A DNA stretch of 64,000 nucleotides from Marinobacterium litorale DSM 23545 (lineage in GTDB: Bacteria; Pseudomonadota; Gammaproteobacteria; Pseudomonadales; Balneatricaceae), in contig NZ_AUAZ01000016.1 of NCBI RefSeq assembly GCF_000428985.1, positions 1 to 64,000 of the forward strand, written 5' to 3'. Numbering within the stretch: the first letter of the stretch is position 1; each line of letters begins with the position of its first letter. Made by a program: the position numbers and the translations under genes. Below are positions 29,015 through 38,299 of the stretch, piece after piece. The notes under the pieces were generated by a model, which saw only the letters and a list, made by a program, of their open reading frames with translations, was not told the DNA's origin and searched no databases.

Positions 29015-29793
29015 CGCCTCACAGGCTGCGTCGTATTAGCCGCCGCATTTGGCCCCGGACCGGCATACTCTTCCACCCAGTAGATGGTGGCACCGACGAC
29101 GGCCGCCGGCATGATGATCAGATTTACCACCGGCACCAGCATGCCAAACTGCACCAGCGACCCAAACCCCACGGCGGTAAAACGGCGCGCTTTCAGCAGC
29201 CGTTTCATCTCGGAAAAACTGACTTTGTTGTTATCCATGGGATAATCGCAGTACTGAATGGCCATCATCCAGGCACCGAACACAAACCAGACCAGCGGCA
29301 TCACCAGATTAATCACCGGAATAAAGCTCAACACCAGCAACAGTAGAACCCGAGGCAGGTAATACTGAAGCTTGGCCAGCTCGCGCATCAGCGACCGGGG
29401 AACCATGCGTACCAGCTCCGACCAGCCCTCATCGGCCACGACAACGCCGCGCAACTGCCGCTCCACCCGCTCGGCCAAAAAGCCGTTAAAAGGCGCTGCG
29501 ATGAAGTTGGCTACCAGCGAAAAGCTGTAATACACCACCACCAGAATCACCAAAGCCAGCAGCGGCCAAAGCAGATAGCGCAGAAAATCCAGCCACCCCC
29601 AATCCGGCAGCCAGGCACGCATCAACTGATCGATCCAGACGTCGAACTGCTCCACCAGCAACCAGATCGCGCCGCCAAACAGCAGCACATTGATCAACAG
29701 CGGAATCAATACAAAACTGCGCAATCCTGGCTGCGGCAGCATCGATAATCCCCGTAAGAAATAACCTGCGCCCGTAAATGGATTGGCGCTCAT
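29011..29793 (-). CDS. cysZ: Sulfate transporter CysZ / EI24-family membrane protein
   Basis: A 260-residue inner-membrane protein with the CysZ N-terminus (NPFTGAGYFLRGLSMLPQPG) and about four to six hydrophobic segments, including the strongly conserved NFIAAPFNGFLAERVE. CysZ mediates sulfate uptake for cysteine synthesis. The ATG at 29793 has AGGAGG at the right distance; an open frame ten codons longer has none. It stands alone, convergent with phoR. Confidence 0.88.
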   Translation of the reverse strand: MSANPFTGAGYFLRGLSMLPQPGLRSFVLIPLLINVLLFGGAIWLLVEQFDVWIDQLMRAWLPDWGWLDFLRYLLWPLLALVILVVVYYSFSLVANFIAAPFNGFLAERVERQLRGVVVADEGWSELVRMVPRSLMRELAKLQYYLPRVLLLLVLSFIPVINLVMPLVWFVFGAWMMAIQYCDYPMDNNKVSFSEMKRLLKARRFTAVGFGSLVQFGMLVPVVNLIIMPAAVVGATIYWVEEYAGPGPNAAANTTQPVRR

Positions 29794-29994
29794 AAAAGCC
29801 TCCTTGATTAGCGTTGCCGTCAACCCATCGCCGACAACCCTCTATACTGCGCTTGATTCTGAGCCCAAGGGGTGCAACGCTTTATAGCATCGTGCGCGGC
29901 CCGCTCGTGGCCACGCCTTCCCCTCATAGACTGCATGACAATAGTACTGTCGCCGCCGACACTAGGTCGCGTCGCGACAGCGGTGGAGATTAAC

Positions 29995-30945
29995 ATGAAA
30001 GCGATACGACTCCATGCCTTCGGCGGCCCCGAAAACCTGGAACTGGACGAGATTGAACGCCCGACCCCGGTACGCGGTGAAGTGCTCATCCGAAACCGCG
30101 CCGCAGGCGTTAACCCGATAGACTGGAAAACCTGCGCCGGTGGCGGTGCCAGCGCCTTTATTGGCGAGCTGCCCTTCATCCCCGGTTGGGAATGCGCCGG
30201 GACGGTTGAGGCCGTCGGCGATGGCGTCACCGACTTCCAGCCCGGAGATGAGGTCTTCGGCTTTCTGCGCTTCCCGGAAGCCGCTGGCTGTTACGCCGAG
30301 TATACCTGTGCACCGAGCAACCAAATTGCCAAGCGTCCACCGGCGCTGGATGTGAACGCCGCCGCCGGACTGGGGCTGGCCGGACTGACCGCCTGGCAGG
30401 CGCTGCACGACAAAGCGCAGGTCAAACCGGGACAGCGGGTGCTGGTTCTGGCCGCAGCCGGGGGAGTGGGGCACCTGGCAGTGCAATTGGCCAAGGCAGC
30501 GGGTGCTTTCGTAATCGGTACCGCTTCCAGCGCCAATCAAGCCTTTCTTGAGGCGCTGGGTTGTGACCAGTGCATCGACTACAGTCAGGCCAACCTGGCC
30601 GTCAGCGTGCGGGATGTGGATGTGATTATCGATGGTGTGGGCGGTCAAACCGCCATTGAAGCACTGACCTGTCTGCGCTCCGGCGGCACACTGGTGACCC
30701 TGCCCTCGGTCACCGCCGGCGAGGTGATGGAAGCCGCAGAAAAAGCGGGCTGCCGGGCGCTCGGTATCCGGGTTGAGCCCAACGGTACGCAGCTGGCGAA
30801 GCTTGCCACATTAACCGAACAGGGCAAACTGTCACTGACGCTTGCCGAAACACGACCGCTGCAACAGGCCGCCGAAGCCCATCAACTCAGCAGCAGCGGC
30901 CATCAACGTGGCAAGACTGTACTGACCATCGAGACCGGCGCTTAA
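29995..30945 (+). CDS. Zinc-independent medium-chain quinone/alcohol dehydrogenase
   Basis: A 316-residue member of the medium-chain dehydrogenase superfamily. The N-terminal GroES-like half starts MKAIRLHAFGGPENLELDE and the NAD(P)H-binding half has AAAGGVGHLAVQLAKAAG near residue 156. Zinc-ligand cysteines are absent, so it most likely belongs with quinone oxidoreductases. The substrate is unknown. The ATG at 29995 has GGAG upstream. It is divergent from cysZ. Confidence 0.85.
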   Translation: MKAIRLHAFGGPENLELDEIERPTPVRGEVLIRNRAAGVNPIDWKTCAGGGASAFIGELPFIPGWECAGTVEAVGDGVTDFQPGDEVFGFLRFPEAAGCYAEYTCAPSNQIAKRPPALDVNAAAGLGLAGLTAWQALHDKAQVKPGQRVLVLAAAGGVGHLAVQLAKAAGAFVIGTASSANQAFLEALGCDQCIDYSQANLAVSVRDVDVIIDGVGGQTAIEALTCLRSGGTLVTLPSVTAGEVMEAAEKAGCRALGIRVEPNGTQLAKLATLTEQGKLSLTLAETRPLQQAAEAHQLSSSGHQRGKTVLTIETGA

Positions 30946-31397
30946 CCGCCGGTGCTCGCTGCATTCACGCCGTTGGTGCAGAAATGCTGCTGCTGGCGCA
31001 ACAACAAGCGGCAGCCTTCGCCACGAATATCCCGGGCCCAGCAGGCTTCACGGGCCCACGCCTTCTCCTCCTCGCTGATCTCTTCCTGATAGGCCGGGAC
31101 GCCATCGCAGAACGCGGGCTCCTCGGCTGCTGTTTCCAGGCAGGCATTCAGGAAACGACCGTAGCGGACGGTGCAGGAAAAACCGGTGCACTGGGTATCG
31201 AAATCGGTCAGCGCTTTTTCCAGGCACGCCTGTTGATTGTTGCTGCGCCCAAACTCCAGGCCTGCGTTACGGAACTGGACCGCTTCCTGCGCGCGTTCCT
31301 GGTTGAACTCGGCCACGAATGACTCACGATTGAGCCAGAGGTAAGCGCTGCCCGCCAGAGCCAGTACCAGCAGCACCAGTAAACTTTTCTTGATCAT
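30942..31397 (-). CDS. Unknown exported cysteine-rich protein
   Basis: I do not recognise this 151-residue protein. An N-terminal hydrophobic segment (residues 5-23) should anchor or export it. The rest is helical, charged and has eight cysteines, several in spaced pairs (CTGFSC, CEXA-like spacing later), suggesting disulfides in the periplasm. It is 6 bp after a small membrane-protein gene and then yjaG on the same strand, so the three may be one operon. Its 3' end overlaps the oppositely oriented oxidoreductase gene by 4 bp. Confidence 0.65.
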   Translation of the reverse strand: MIKKSLLVLLVLALAGSAYLWLNRESFVAEFNQERAQEAVQFRNAGLEFGRSNNQQACLEKALTDFDTQCTGFSCTVRYGRFLNACLETAAEEPAFCDGVPAYQEEISEEEKAWAREACWARDIRGEGCRLLLRQQQHFCTNGVNAASTGG

Positions 31398-31403
31398 TAC
31401 AGA

Positions 31404-31673
31404 TTATTGCTCCGAGCCGCGCCCCCGGTAGAGGCCGATCAAACAGAAAACCAAACCAACCACCGCCAGCAGCATGCCGCCATTCACCATCAGGGGATGG
31501 CGCACCATAAACGGCACAAAGGGAAACTCACCTTCAGACTCGCAACGGGCCTGGGCATAGTTCCAGGCACCGCCTGCATCCAGACAGCTGTCCACGCCGG
31601 CCTGCTCCATCAGGTAGGCTCCCATCAAGATGAGCGGGGGCACCACCAGCAACAGTAAACCCACTCTCAGCAT
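31404..31673 (-). CDS. Unknown small membrane protein
   Basis: An 89-residue protein with two hydrophobic segments (about 2-22 and 58-82) separated by a short loop with two cysteines (DSCLDAGGAWNYAQARCESEG). That loop would lie in the periplasm if both ends are cytosolic. No family recognised. Its start overlaps the stop of the yjaG gene by 1 bp, indicating coupled translation. Confidence 0.65.
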   Translation of the reverse strand: MLRVGLLLLVVPPLILMGAYLMEQAGVDSCLDAGGAWNYAQARCESEGEFPFVPFMVRHPLMVNGGMLLAVVGLVFCLIGLYRGRGSEQ

Positions 31674-32281
31674 CAGTCTTCTTCACCACTGATGCCAATA
31701 TTACTGACCCCTTCGTTTTCGGACAGGGTTCGCAGCGCCTCGATAAAGGCGGCACTGGGCTGTTTCTGGGCCAGCAATCGGGCGATCACCTCCTCCCTGA
31801 ACGCATCCTCGTCCAGCATCAGATCGTGGGTGTTGATAAAGCGCACCAGCTCCTCATCGGACATCTGGTCATTGGCCTCGGTGACTTCAATAAAGTTTGC
31901 CACGCACTCTCGCGACAGGTTGGCCACCTCCAGCGCTTCCGCCACCTCCCCTTCGCTGACACAGGTAAGCGTGGAGTAGAGCGCCACCGCCGCATCGTAG
32001 GCGGGCATGGCACCGTACATATCGTACTCGTCCAGATCGGGGATGTTGGCTTCCACATTATCCAGCTGAACCTCGGGATTAATCCGCGCCCCCTTACCGG
32101 CCAGCTGGTTCCAGACCCCGTCAAGAACGCTTCTCAGCTGTTTGTGATCGCCAAAACCGACCAGACGCGAAAACAGCTGATAATTGGGAAACATCCGCTC
32201 GCTCAGGGCAGCGCTGAACGCAACCAGCTGCCAGCCTGTCAGGTCACGGAGCTGTTTATCCAGTTGCTGCATTTCGGTCAT
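31673..32281 (-). CDS. YjaG family protein (DUF416)
   Basis: A 202-residue soluble helical protein. The N-terminal segment LTGWQLVAFSAALSERMFPNYQLF and the acidic middle (DLDEYDMYGAMPAYDAAVALY) match what I know of the YjaG/DUF416 family, whose role is unknown. It is the first of three overlapping or closely spaced genes on the minus strand. The upstream gap to the response regulator gene (about 270 bp, AT-rich) probably holds divergent promoters. Confidence 0.82.
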   Translation of the reverse strand: MTEMQQLDKQLRDLTGWQLVAFSAALSERMFPNYQLFSRLVGFGDHKQLRSVLDGVWNQLAGKGARINPEVQLDNVEANIPDLDEYDMYGAMPAYDAAVALYSTLTCVSEGEVAEALEVANLSRECVANFIEVTEANDQMSDEELVRFINTHDLMLDEDAFREEVIARLLAQKQPSAAFIEALRTLSENEGVSNIGISGEED

Positions 32282-32554
32282 GCCAGTCTCTCTCTGATCG
32301 GTTCTCTTTGCGTGATCTGCCTATTGTACGGCCAGAACGGCTCCACCTGTAACCCACAATGCGCACGAATGCGAACGGGATACTTACTGTCTATTATTAG
32401 AGTCATTATTTTTTGACCAGGCAATCAAAATTCTGATAAAAATATCACGTAATTTGTCACTAATGACGCTAATGTCATAGTAAATTTCTTTTATTTCCGG
32501 TTTTCGTTGCTATCTTTTAGTAACCAATGGAATGGGATCTCGGGAGGTCATCCG

Positions 32555-34786
32555 ATGAATATGGGAGTCGAGCAGTTAACCGATCAAAATCCGGTTCCAC
32601 ACCGACAGCCGTCGGCACCAAAATCCGGTGCCTGGCAAGTGCTGAGCGTGGAAGACGACCCTATATACCAAGCCTCCCTGATTTATGCCTTGGAGGGCAT
32701 GGAGTTTGAAGGCCTGCCGGTTCAAGTTCTCACCGCACAGTCTGCAGCCAAGGCCGGCGTCATCCTGGCCGAAAATCCGGATATTGCCGTGGTCCTGCTT
32801 GATGTCGTCATGGAGGAAGACGATGCCGGATTACGCCTGATCAACACCATTCGTGAGCGCCAGGGCAACGCCTCACTGCGCATCATTCTGGTCACCGGGC
32901 AGCCCGGTATGGCCCCGCGGGATGATGTGATGGCCCGCTATGATATCGATGATTACTGGAATAAGGCGGATCTGGCCACCGACAAACTGATTACCCTGGT
33001 GACCGCCAACCTACGCACCTGGAGTTATATCACTGAGCTGGACCGTGCCCGACGCGGATTGCAGATGCTGGTGGATGCCAGCCGTGCCATCAGCGGCCAA
33101 TCGGATCTGCCCAGCTTCAGCCGACTGGTTCTGGAGCAGATCAGCCAGCTAATCGGTGCAGAACAGGGGGGAATCGTCAGCGCAATTTCTGTGGATCAGG
33201 AGCCGCTGAATAATCTGCAGGTGATGGCGGCCAGTGGCTGTTTCTCAAGCCTGTACGGAGAAACTCTTGAGCAACTGAATGAGCCGCCTATCCAAGATGA
33301 CCTGATCAAAGCACGCCAGAGCAGACAGCATATCTTTCGGCCCAACCAAACCATCCTCTACTTTCACAATGGGAAAATCTCGGCGCAGGAGTACCTGACT
33401 GTTGTAAAAGCCGCCGAACCACTCTCCGATTTTCATATCAGCCTATTGCATGTATTTGCCGAACAGGTCAGTAGCGGCTTTGCCAACCTGGGACTGACCA
33501 ACCGCCTCAGTGAACTAGCCTACAGAGATACGCTGCTCGGCGCCCACAACCGCAACTGGCTGTGCTGGGAGCTGGGACGACTGAGCCAAGCGGCCCGTGC
33601 CGAGCTGAAGTTGATTGTGCTGGATATCGATCAGTTCGCAGAGATCGAGGTAACCTTCGGCAACCGGTTTACCGATCAGCTGCTAAAGTCCGTACACGAG
33701 CGCCTGTGGCATGGTTTAGAGCACACTCAACAGCTGGTACGTATCGGCAGTGACTCCTTCGCCATACTCAGCGACCGGCATCAGGCACCCACCGCGGAGC
33801 CTCTGCGTTGCCTGCTGGCACAACCCTTTGAGATCGATAACAGTAAGCACGATATCACCTTTACAACCGCGTGCCTCGATCTTGCCGAAACCCCTGATGC
33901 GGCTCCTTCCGACATCCTGCGTATGGCGGAGTGCTGCATCGACTCCGCCCGACAACTGCATCGTCCACATCTGGACTACGAACCGGAGTTTTCCCACAAT
34001 ATTCGTCAGCGACTACTATTGCTCCAGCAATTGCGACAGGCGCTGAACAACAACCAGCTTCAGATTGCGCTGCAACCCAAAGTAAGGCTGAGCGATGGCC
34101 AGGTGATCGGATTTGAAGCCCTGGCACGCTGGCAGCTTGAAGATGGCACCCAAGTCCCTCCCTCCGAGTTTATTCCACTTGCGGAAGCGGCCGGCCTGAT
34201 CAAGGAACTGGACGCAAATATCCTCCGCCAGACGTGCCGGGCGGTCAGACAGCTCAGCGAATCAGGCTTTAACCTGCCGATCGCCTTTAATGCCTCCGGC
34301 AACGAGCTGTTTCAGGAAGAGTACTTCAGTGAGTTGCAGACGCTGATTGAAGAGGAGCAGGTGCCTCCCTCGCTGCTGGAGCTGGAGATCACCGAAACCC
34401 AGGCCATGGAGAGTTACGAGCAGATCGAGACGCAACTGCGCGGCCTGATCCAGATGGGAATGGGGGTCAGTATCGACGATTTCGGGACCGGTTACTCCTC
34501 CCTGGCCCATATCACCAACCTGGCCGCCACCACGTTGAAAATCGACCAGAGCTTCGTGCGCAAACTGGGTCAGAGTAGCGATGCGGATCATGCCGTGGAG
34601 ATGATTCTGCGCATCAGTGCGCGCTTCGGATTTAATACGGTGGCCGAAGGGATCGAAACCGAGGAACAACATCAGCGCCTGCGCGATAAAGGCTGCCCCG
34701 TTGGGCAGGGCTATCTGTTCGCCAAGCCCCAGCCTCTCTCAGCGACGCTGGCGATGCTCAAACAGGGGTTAAACCTGCCGCAATAA
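32555..34786 (+). CDS. Response regulator with degenerate GGDEF and intact EAL domains
   Basis: A 743-residue regulator. Residues about 25-160 are a receiver domain (acidic pair EDDP, phosphoacceptor Asp in VVLLDVVME). Next is a DUF3369/GAF-like region (about 165-325). The GGDEF domain (about 330-480) is degenerate, with RIGSDSF at the signature. The EAL domain (about 495-735) has GFEALARWQ and the loop IDDFGTGYSS, so it should hydrolyse cyclic-di-GMP. The ATG at 32555 has GGGAGG 9 bp upstream. It is followed by a histidine kinase gene 22 bp away, its probable partner. Confidence 0.9.
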   Translation: MNMGVEQLTDQNPVPHRQPSAPKSGAWQVLSVEDDPIYQASLIYALEGMEFEGLPVQVLTAQSAAKAGVILAENPDIAVVLLDVVMEEDDAGLRLINTIRERQGNASLRIILVTGQPGMAPRDDVMARYDIDDYWNKADLATDKLITLVTANLRTWSYITELDRARRGLQMLVDASRAISGQSDLPSFSRLVLEQISQLIGAEQGGIVSAISVDQEPLNNLQVMAASGCFSSLYGETLEQLNEPPIQDDLIKARQSRQHIFRPNQTILYFHNGKISAQEYLTVVKAAEPLSDFHISLLHVFAEQVSSGFANLGLTNRLSELAYRDTLLGAHNRNWLCWELGRLSQAARAELKLIVLDIDQFAEIEVTFGNRFTDQLLKSVHERLWHGLEHTQQLVRIGSDSFAILSDRHQAPTAEPLRCLLAQPFEIDNSKHDITFTTACLDLAETPDAAPSDILRMAECCIDSARQLHRPHLDYEPEFSHNIRQRLLLLQQLRQALNNNQLQIALQPKVRLSDGQVIGFEALARWQLEDGTQVPPSEFIPLAEAAGLIKELDANILRQTCRAVRQLSESGFNLPIAFNASGNELFQEEYFSELQTLIEEEQVPPSLLELEITETQAMESYEQIETQLRGLIQMGMGVSIDDFGTGYSSLAHITNLAATTLKIDQSFVRKLGQSSDADHAVEMILRISARFGFNTVAEGIETEEQHQRLRDKGCPVGQGYLFAKPQPLSATLAMLKQGLNLPQ

Positions 34787-34807
34787 CGCTGATTGAGAGG
34801 AGTTGCC

Positions 34808-36709
34808 ATGGCCAGGAAGACCCGGCTTTCCTACCAGACCCGCGTTCGCCTGATCGCTCTTGCTGTGGCTCTCTGCCTGAGCGGCGCCATTTCAGCGGCC
34901 GCCTATTTCGGCTATCACCGTGTATTAAGCCTGCAAAGCAAACCGATTCAGGCCCAGCAGAGCGCCGATATCAGCCACGCGACCCTGTTGTTGACCACTG
35001 AGCTTGGCCAAATCCGTAACCTGATCAAGATACTGCGTCACAGTGACCGGGTGCGTAAAGCGCTGAGTCAGTACCAACCGGTGGATCATTTTCTCCTCGG
35101 CCACGCCTTCTCTCGCTTCGGCGATAACAGTCCCCTCATCTCCCAGATCCGCTGGCTCGATGACCAGGGCCAGGAACAGGTACGGGTCGATTTCGATCAG
35201 GGTAAGGCGAGGGTTGCAGACCGCGAAGAGTTACAGTCCAAACAGCACCGTTATTACGTAACACGAGGCTTCGCTCAAGAGCCGGACAGCGTCTACCTCT
35301 CCCCCATCGATCTCAATAAAGAGCATGGGCTGATCGAAATCCCACTGGTTCCGACCCTGCGCGCCACTCTGAGAACCTCACCGTCCGACCGACAACACGA
35401 CGGACTGCTGGTGATCAACCTGGACCTGCGCCCGCTGTTCGATGCCTTGCGGACCAGACACAGTGCAGAAAGCCGCCTGGAACTTCTGGGTCCCAAAGGA
35501 TACTGGTTACTGGCAGATGACGAGAACGAGCCCTGGGGCCAGATTTTGGATAATCCTGAAAGTACGCTGGCCAAACAGGCGCCACAGCTCTGGCAACGCA
35601 TCCAGGATCAGCCTGTGGGGCCCATGATTGCGTACAATAACCGCTACTGGAGCTGGAGCAAGCTGCCGCTGGCCGATGAAGTGATCGCGTCCAGCTATCC
35701 CATCTATCTGGTCACATCCAGTGACGCACAGACAATCCCGGCCCTCAAAGCCAACCTGCTTCCGACAACACTGGCTGTTGCCCTGTTGACCTGGCTCAGC
35801 AGTCTCTGGTTGCTTTACCGGTTCATGGCGGCCGAATTACTGCAACGCCGCCTTTACCAACAGCTCGACAAGGAGCATCGCAACCTTAACCTCAGCCACC
35901 AGGCTCTGGCCGAGGCCCATAGCAACCAACAGCTGTTGCAGGATGAGCTGGTGGAAAGTCGCAAACTTTCCTCTTTGGGGATGATGGTTGCCGGCGTCGC
36001 CCATGAATTGAATACACCCACCGGTGGGGCGCTGATGGTGATATCCAGCGTTGGCCAGCAGTTCGACCAGCTCAGAAAAGGAATCAGTCAGCATACGGAC
36101 AGTCACGACCTCTCACCCCAAATCAACCGTATCGAACAAGGGCTGGAGTTAGCCAAGCGTAACCTGAGCCAACTCAACCGTCTGATCACCGGCTTTAAAC
36201 GCCTGGCTATCGACCGCGCTCACGAAGATATTCGCCACTTTCAGCTTCATGACATGATTCATGATCTGGAACTAAGCCTCGGCCCCCGGTTAAAACAAAG
36301 TCCTGTCAAACTGAGAACGGAGATCGAGGCGGATCTGGAGCTAACATCATCCCCCGGCATTCTCTCTCAGGTGCTTCAGAATCTGATCGAGAATGCTGTA
36401 GGGCATGCCTTTCATACCGACCAGCCCGGCCAGATCGATCTCAAGGCACATAAGATTGTTCCGGATCAACTCGAGTTGCAGGTGGTCGATGATGGACGGG
36501 GTATAGAGCCAACGCTCCTCACCAATCTATTCGATCCTTTCGTCACCAGCTCGCGAGGTCAGGGGCATACAGGCCTCGGACTTCACCTGGTCCATCAATG
36601 GGTCCACCATGTGTTGCAGGGCACAATCGATGTGCAATCCACACCCGGTCAGGGTACCCTCTTTACCATTCGTATACCGATGGTACTGAAGGACCCCGCC
36701 GAGGATTAA
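34808..36709 (+). CDS. Membrane sensor histidine kinase
   Basis: A 633-residue kinase: membrane segment near 14-34, a periplasmic sensor of about 270 residues (probably Cache-like), a second membrane segment near 320-340, a coiled-coil linker, H-box VAGVAHELNTPTGGALM near residue 400, then an ATPase domain with N-box NLIENAVGHA and G-boxes DDGRGI and GHTGLGLHLV. GAGGAG precedes the ATG at 34808. Its partner is presumably the response regulator just upstream; the ligand is unknown. It ends 4 bp before the LOG gene. Confidence 0.9.
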   Translation: MARKTRLSYQTRVRLIALAVALCLSGAISAAAYFGYHRVLSLQSKPIQAQQSADISHATLLLTTELGQIRNLIKILRHSDRVRKALSQYQPVDHFLLGHAFSRFGDNSPLISQIRWLDDQGQEQVRVDFDQGKARVADREELQSKQHRYYVTRGFAQEPDSVYLSPIDLNKEHGLIEIPLVPTLRATLRTSPSDRQHDGLLVINLDLRPLFDALRTRHSAESRLELLGPKGYWLLADDENEPWGQILDNPESTLAKQAPQLWQRIQDQPVGPMIAYNNRYWSWSKLPLADEVIASSYPIYLVTSSDAQTIPALKANLLPTTLAVALLTWLSSLWLLYRFMAAELLQRRLYQQLDKEHRNLNLSHQALAEAHSNQQLLQDELVESRKLSSLGMMVAGVAHELNTPTGGALMVISSVGQQFDQLRKGISQHTDSHDLSPQINRIEQGLELAKRNLSQLNRLITGFKRLAIDRAHEDIRHFQLHDMIHDLELSLGPRLKQSPVKLRTEIEADLELTSSPGILSQVLQNLIENAVGHAFHTDQPGQIDLKAHKIVPDQLELQVVDDGRGIEPTLLTNLFDPFVTSSRGQGHTGLGLHLVHQWVHHVLQGTIDVQSTPGQGTLFTIRIPMVLKDPAED

Positions 36710-36712
36710 GCT

Positions 36713-37294
36713 ATGCCGACCCGAATCTGCGTTTTCTGTGGTTCCAGTCAGGGAACTGATCCCGCCTTTACTGAAGCTGCACGGCAAATGGGCCAGGCGC
36801 TGGCGCAACAAGAGATCGGACTGGTCTACGGCGGTGGCTCCATCGGCTTGATGGGCACGCTGGCCGATGCAGCCCTCGAAGCCGGTGGCGAAGTCACAGG
36901 GATTATCCCGGAGGCCCTCTCATCGGCGGAAGTGGCCCACGGCCAGCTCAGTGCGCTGCAGGTGGTGCCCGATATGCATATCCGCAAAGCACGCATGGCG
37001 TCTTTGGCCGATGGCTTCATTGCCCTGCCCGGCGGCATCGGGACCTTCGAAGAGCTGTTCGAGGTCTGGACCTGGGCTCAGTTGGGTTACCACAGCAAGC
37101 CGATCGCCCTGCTCAATGTGGCGGGCTTCTACGATCCATTGCTGGAGTTCCTGAATCACACGCTCAACCAGGGATTTATCAGGCCCGGCTGTCGCGACCT
37201 GCTGCAGGTCCATACTGAGATTGAAACCTTGCTGGCCCAGCTACTGCCCGCCGCCCTGGCAGCCAGCCCCAATCTGGCCTCCAACAAAATCTAG
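36713..37294 (+). CDS. LOG family protein (nucleoside 5'-monophosphate phosphoribohydrolase-like)
   Basis: A 193-residue Rossmann-fold protein with the family signature PGGIGTFEE near residue 110 and the preceding [21 protein letters not shown] proteins cleave nucleoside monophosphates (cytokinin precursors in plants, AMP and related nucleotides in bacteria). The start has a GAGG 9 bp upstream and lies 4 bp after the kinase stop, so it is probably cotranscribed. Confidence 0.9.
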   Translation: MPTRICVFCGSSQGTDPAFTEAARQMGQALAQQEIGLVYGGGSIGLMGTLADAALEAGGEVTGIIPEALSSAEVAHGQLSALQVVPDMHIRKARMASLADGFIALPGGIGTFEELFEVWTWAQLGYHSKPIALLNVAGFYDPLLEFLNHTLNQGFIRPGCRDLLQVHTEIETLLAQLLPAALAASPNLASNKI

Positions 37295-37399
37295 CCCGCC
37301 ATGCGATCGCCCGGTGCGAGCGGCACCGTGCTGGTGCTTGGTAACGTTTTTACGTTATTCTCCGTGGTTCACTACGGCTATAACCGCGTGCACTCGTTC

Positions 37400-38299
37400 A
37401 TGCAGAAAACGCTAACTTCCTGGCTATATCCACTTCTGATTGCGCTCTGTATGGGCCTGCTTTCGGGACCCCGAGCAAACGCTGTCCCCCTGGTCATCGC
37501 ACAGGTCAGCGATCGCCCCAAGAAAGACTTCAAACAGCTGCGTCCGATGGTGGACTATATGGCCAGCCGAATGGCGGACCTGGGCTTCGATCGCGGCGAG
37601 GTCCGGCTGTTCCCCTCTGTAGATGCGCTGATTGAGGCTATTCAAAAGGGACAGGTTCACTGGATCACCGAAACACCTTACACCGCGGCTCGACTGATAC
37701 GTGAAGCCAAGGCACGGGCGATTGTCAAAAAGCTCAAGAACGGTCAGCGCGAATATCAAACCCTGATCTATGTCCGTGCCGATTCTCCGTTCCGTACATT
37801 GGCAGACCTGGTCAATCAACGTATCGCTTTTGAGCACACAGCCTCGTTCTCCTCCTATTTTTTGCCCCGCCAAATCATCACCTCGCAAGGGCTCAAGTTG
37901 ATTGAGCTGGACCACCACAGCGATCCCGTACCCCAAGGTCGCATCGGTTATCTGTTCAGCCGTAACGAGAAGAACAATGTGCTTTGGGTCGACAAGGGAC
38001 TGGTTCAGGCCGGCGCCCTCAACAATGGCGACTGGCAAAATCCTGAGCGGGTTCCCATTTCGGTCAGAGAGCATTTGCGCGTGATCCACCGCTCCGCGCT
38101 TTACCCACGGGCGTTCGAACTGGCAACCCCCGCCCTCTCGGACGCTGCCGCCCAGCGTCTTCAGGATACACTGCTGGCGATGGGCAGCCCTCAACGGTCG
38201 CTGCTATTACGCTACGAGGATACGGAAGGATTTGAACCGGTCGCCCCCCGGGACCATCTATTCCTGGAGCAGCTCCTGAGCGAAGGAGCCCGCCCATGA
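37400..38299 (+). CDS. PhnD-like phosphate/phosphonate-type periplasmic binding protein
   Basis: A 299-residue exported protein with a signal peptide (MQKTLTSWLYPLLIALCMGL) and the PhnD-type fold: VSDRPKKDFKQLRPMVDYM at the start, then VHWITETPYTAARL and the hinge LADLVNQRIAFEHTAS. The start at 37400 was chosen for the signal peptide; the ribosome site is weak and the reading frame stays open upstream to 37301. No permease or ATPase gene is adjacent. Instead its stop overlaps by 4 bp the start of a membrane GGDEF-EAL gene, so it more likely presents a ligand to that sensor than feeds a transporter. Confidence 0.83.
   Translation: MQKTLTSWLYPLLIALCMGLLSGPRANAVPLVIAQVSDRPKKDFKQLRPMVDYMASRMADLGFDRGEVRLFPSVDALIEAIQKGQVHWITETPYTAARLIREAKARAIVKKLKNGQREYQTLIYVRADSPFRTLADLVNQRIAFEHTASFSSYFLPRQIITSQGLKLIELDHHSDPVPQGRIGYLFSRNEKNNVLWVDKGLVQAGALNNGDWQNPERVPISVREHLRVIHRSALYPRAFELATPALSDAAAQRLQDTLLAMGSPQRSLLLRYEDTEGFEPVAPRDHLFLEQLLSEGARP

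Noticed and set aside
32453-32490. TTGTCAC and ATGTCAT near the response regulator gene as a Pho box
   Set aside because: The two half-sites are 18 bp apart start to start, not 11, and no suitable -10 follows at 10 bp.
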